A stretch of 41,662 nt of DNA from positions 1-41,662 of the forward strand of contig WQYW01000025.1 of assembly GCA_009781045.1 (NCBI GenBank). Reading direction: 5' to 3'. Positions 41,642 to 41,662 of the stretch are shown piece by piece (the first letter of the stretch is position 1; every line of letters begins with the position of its first letter). Position numbers and translations under genes: made by a program. The stretch comes from Alphaproteobacteria bacterium (lineage in GTDB: Bacteria > Pseudomonadota > Alphaproteobacteria > Rhizobiales > Xanthobacteraceae). The notes under the pieces are model-generated. The model did no database searches, was not told the origin of the DNA, and saw only the letters and a program-made list of their open reading frames with translations.

Positions 41642-41662
41642 ACGGGGCGGGTGCAAAATCCG

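Overview
The window looks like chromosomal DNA of a GC-rich alphaproteobacterium, most likely a member of the Rhodospirillales. This placement rests on protein style (SerB, MiaA, AHAS, Hpt, H-NS-like and flavin-reductase sequences), GC-rich third codon positions and frequent GTG/TTG starts. It is an inference; no rRNA or tRNA gene is present to confirm it.

Layout. 1-5.8 kb: the start of an unrecognised minus-strand gene, an Hpt phosphotransfer protein, a 2Fe-2S ferredoxin gene broken by one missing base, and three minus-strand genes (secreted SGNH hydrolase, YbhN-type membrane protein with a repeat-encoded tail, SixA-like phosphatase). 5.8-7.2 kb shows nothing convincing. 7.2-13.4 kb is accessory: a TetR regulator, two DUF805 genes (one a fused tandem duplication), two DUF805 fragments, a frameshifted TacA-TacT toxin-antitoxin locus, a membrane protein of unknown function and an HlyD remnant. 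13.4-20.7 kb is core metabolism: divergent serB and miaA, then the branched-chain amino acid block ilvB-ilvN, a methyltransferase, a LysE exporter and ilvC. Ahead of ilvB are a good promoter, a 20-codon leader rich in Ile/Val codons and a textbook terminator/antiterminator, so attenuation control is likely.

21-26.5 kb is a rearranged region: an exported rhodanese, a cytosolic rhodanese, a Fic protein whose upstream DNA holds five phased palindromes, a 0.2-kb duplicated piece of the fic 3' end fused to a copied rhodanese tail, a third rhodanese that has lost its catalytic cysteine, a fourth rhodanese scrap, an IS66-type remnant, a fragment of ribosomal protein gene rplT, and a truncated, frameshifted PD-(D/E)XK nuclease-like gene. 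27.2-34.3 kb is mostly housekeeping: TetR with a palindrome over its promoter, pncB, an H-NS-like protein, pgm-hemC, and convergent hemE. 34.6-36.7 kb has slyX, a Phd/PemK-like toxin-antitoxin pair and a gamma-glutamyltransferase scrap. 36.8-41.7 kb has an exported FKBP isomerase with a strong terminator, an overlapping LOG-family and beta-CASP nuclease pair, a flavin reductase, a 29-codon ORF with a perfect ribosome-binding site, and a second broken TacA-TacT locus.

The main theme is intact biosynthetic operons separated by gene graveyards built from local duplications. Several breaks are single-base losses in homopolymers, so some pseudogene calls could be sequencing errors.
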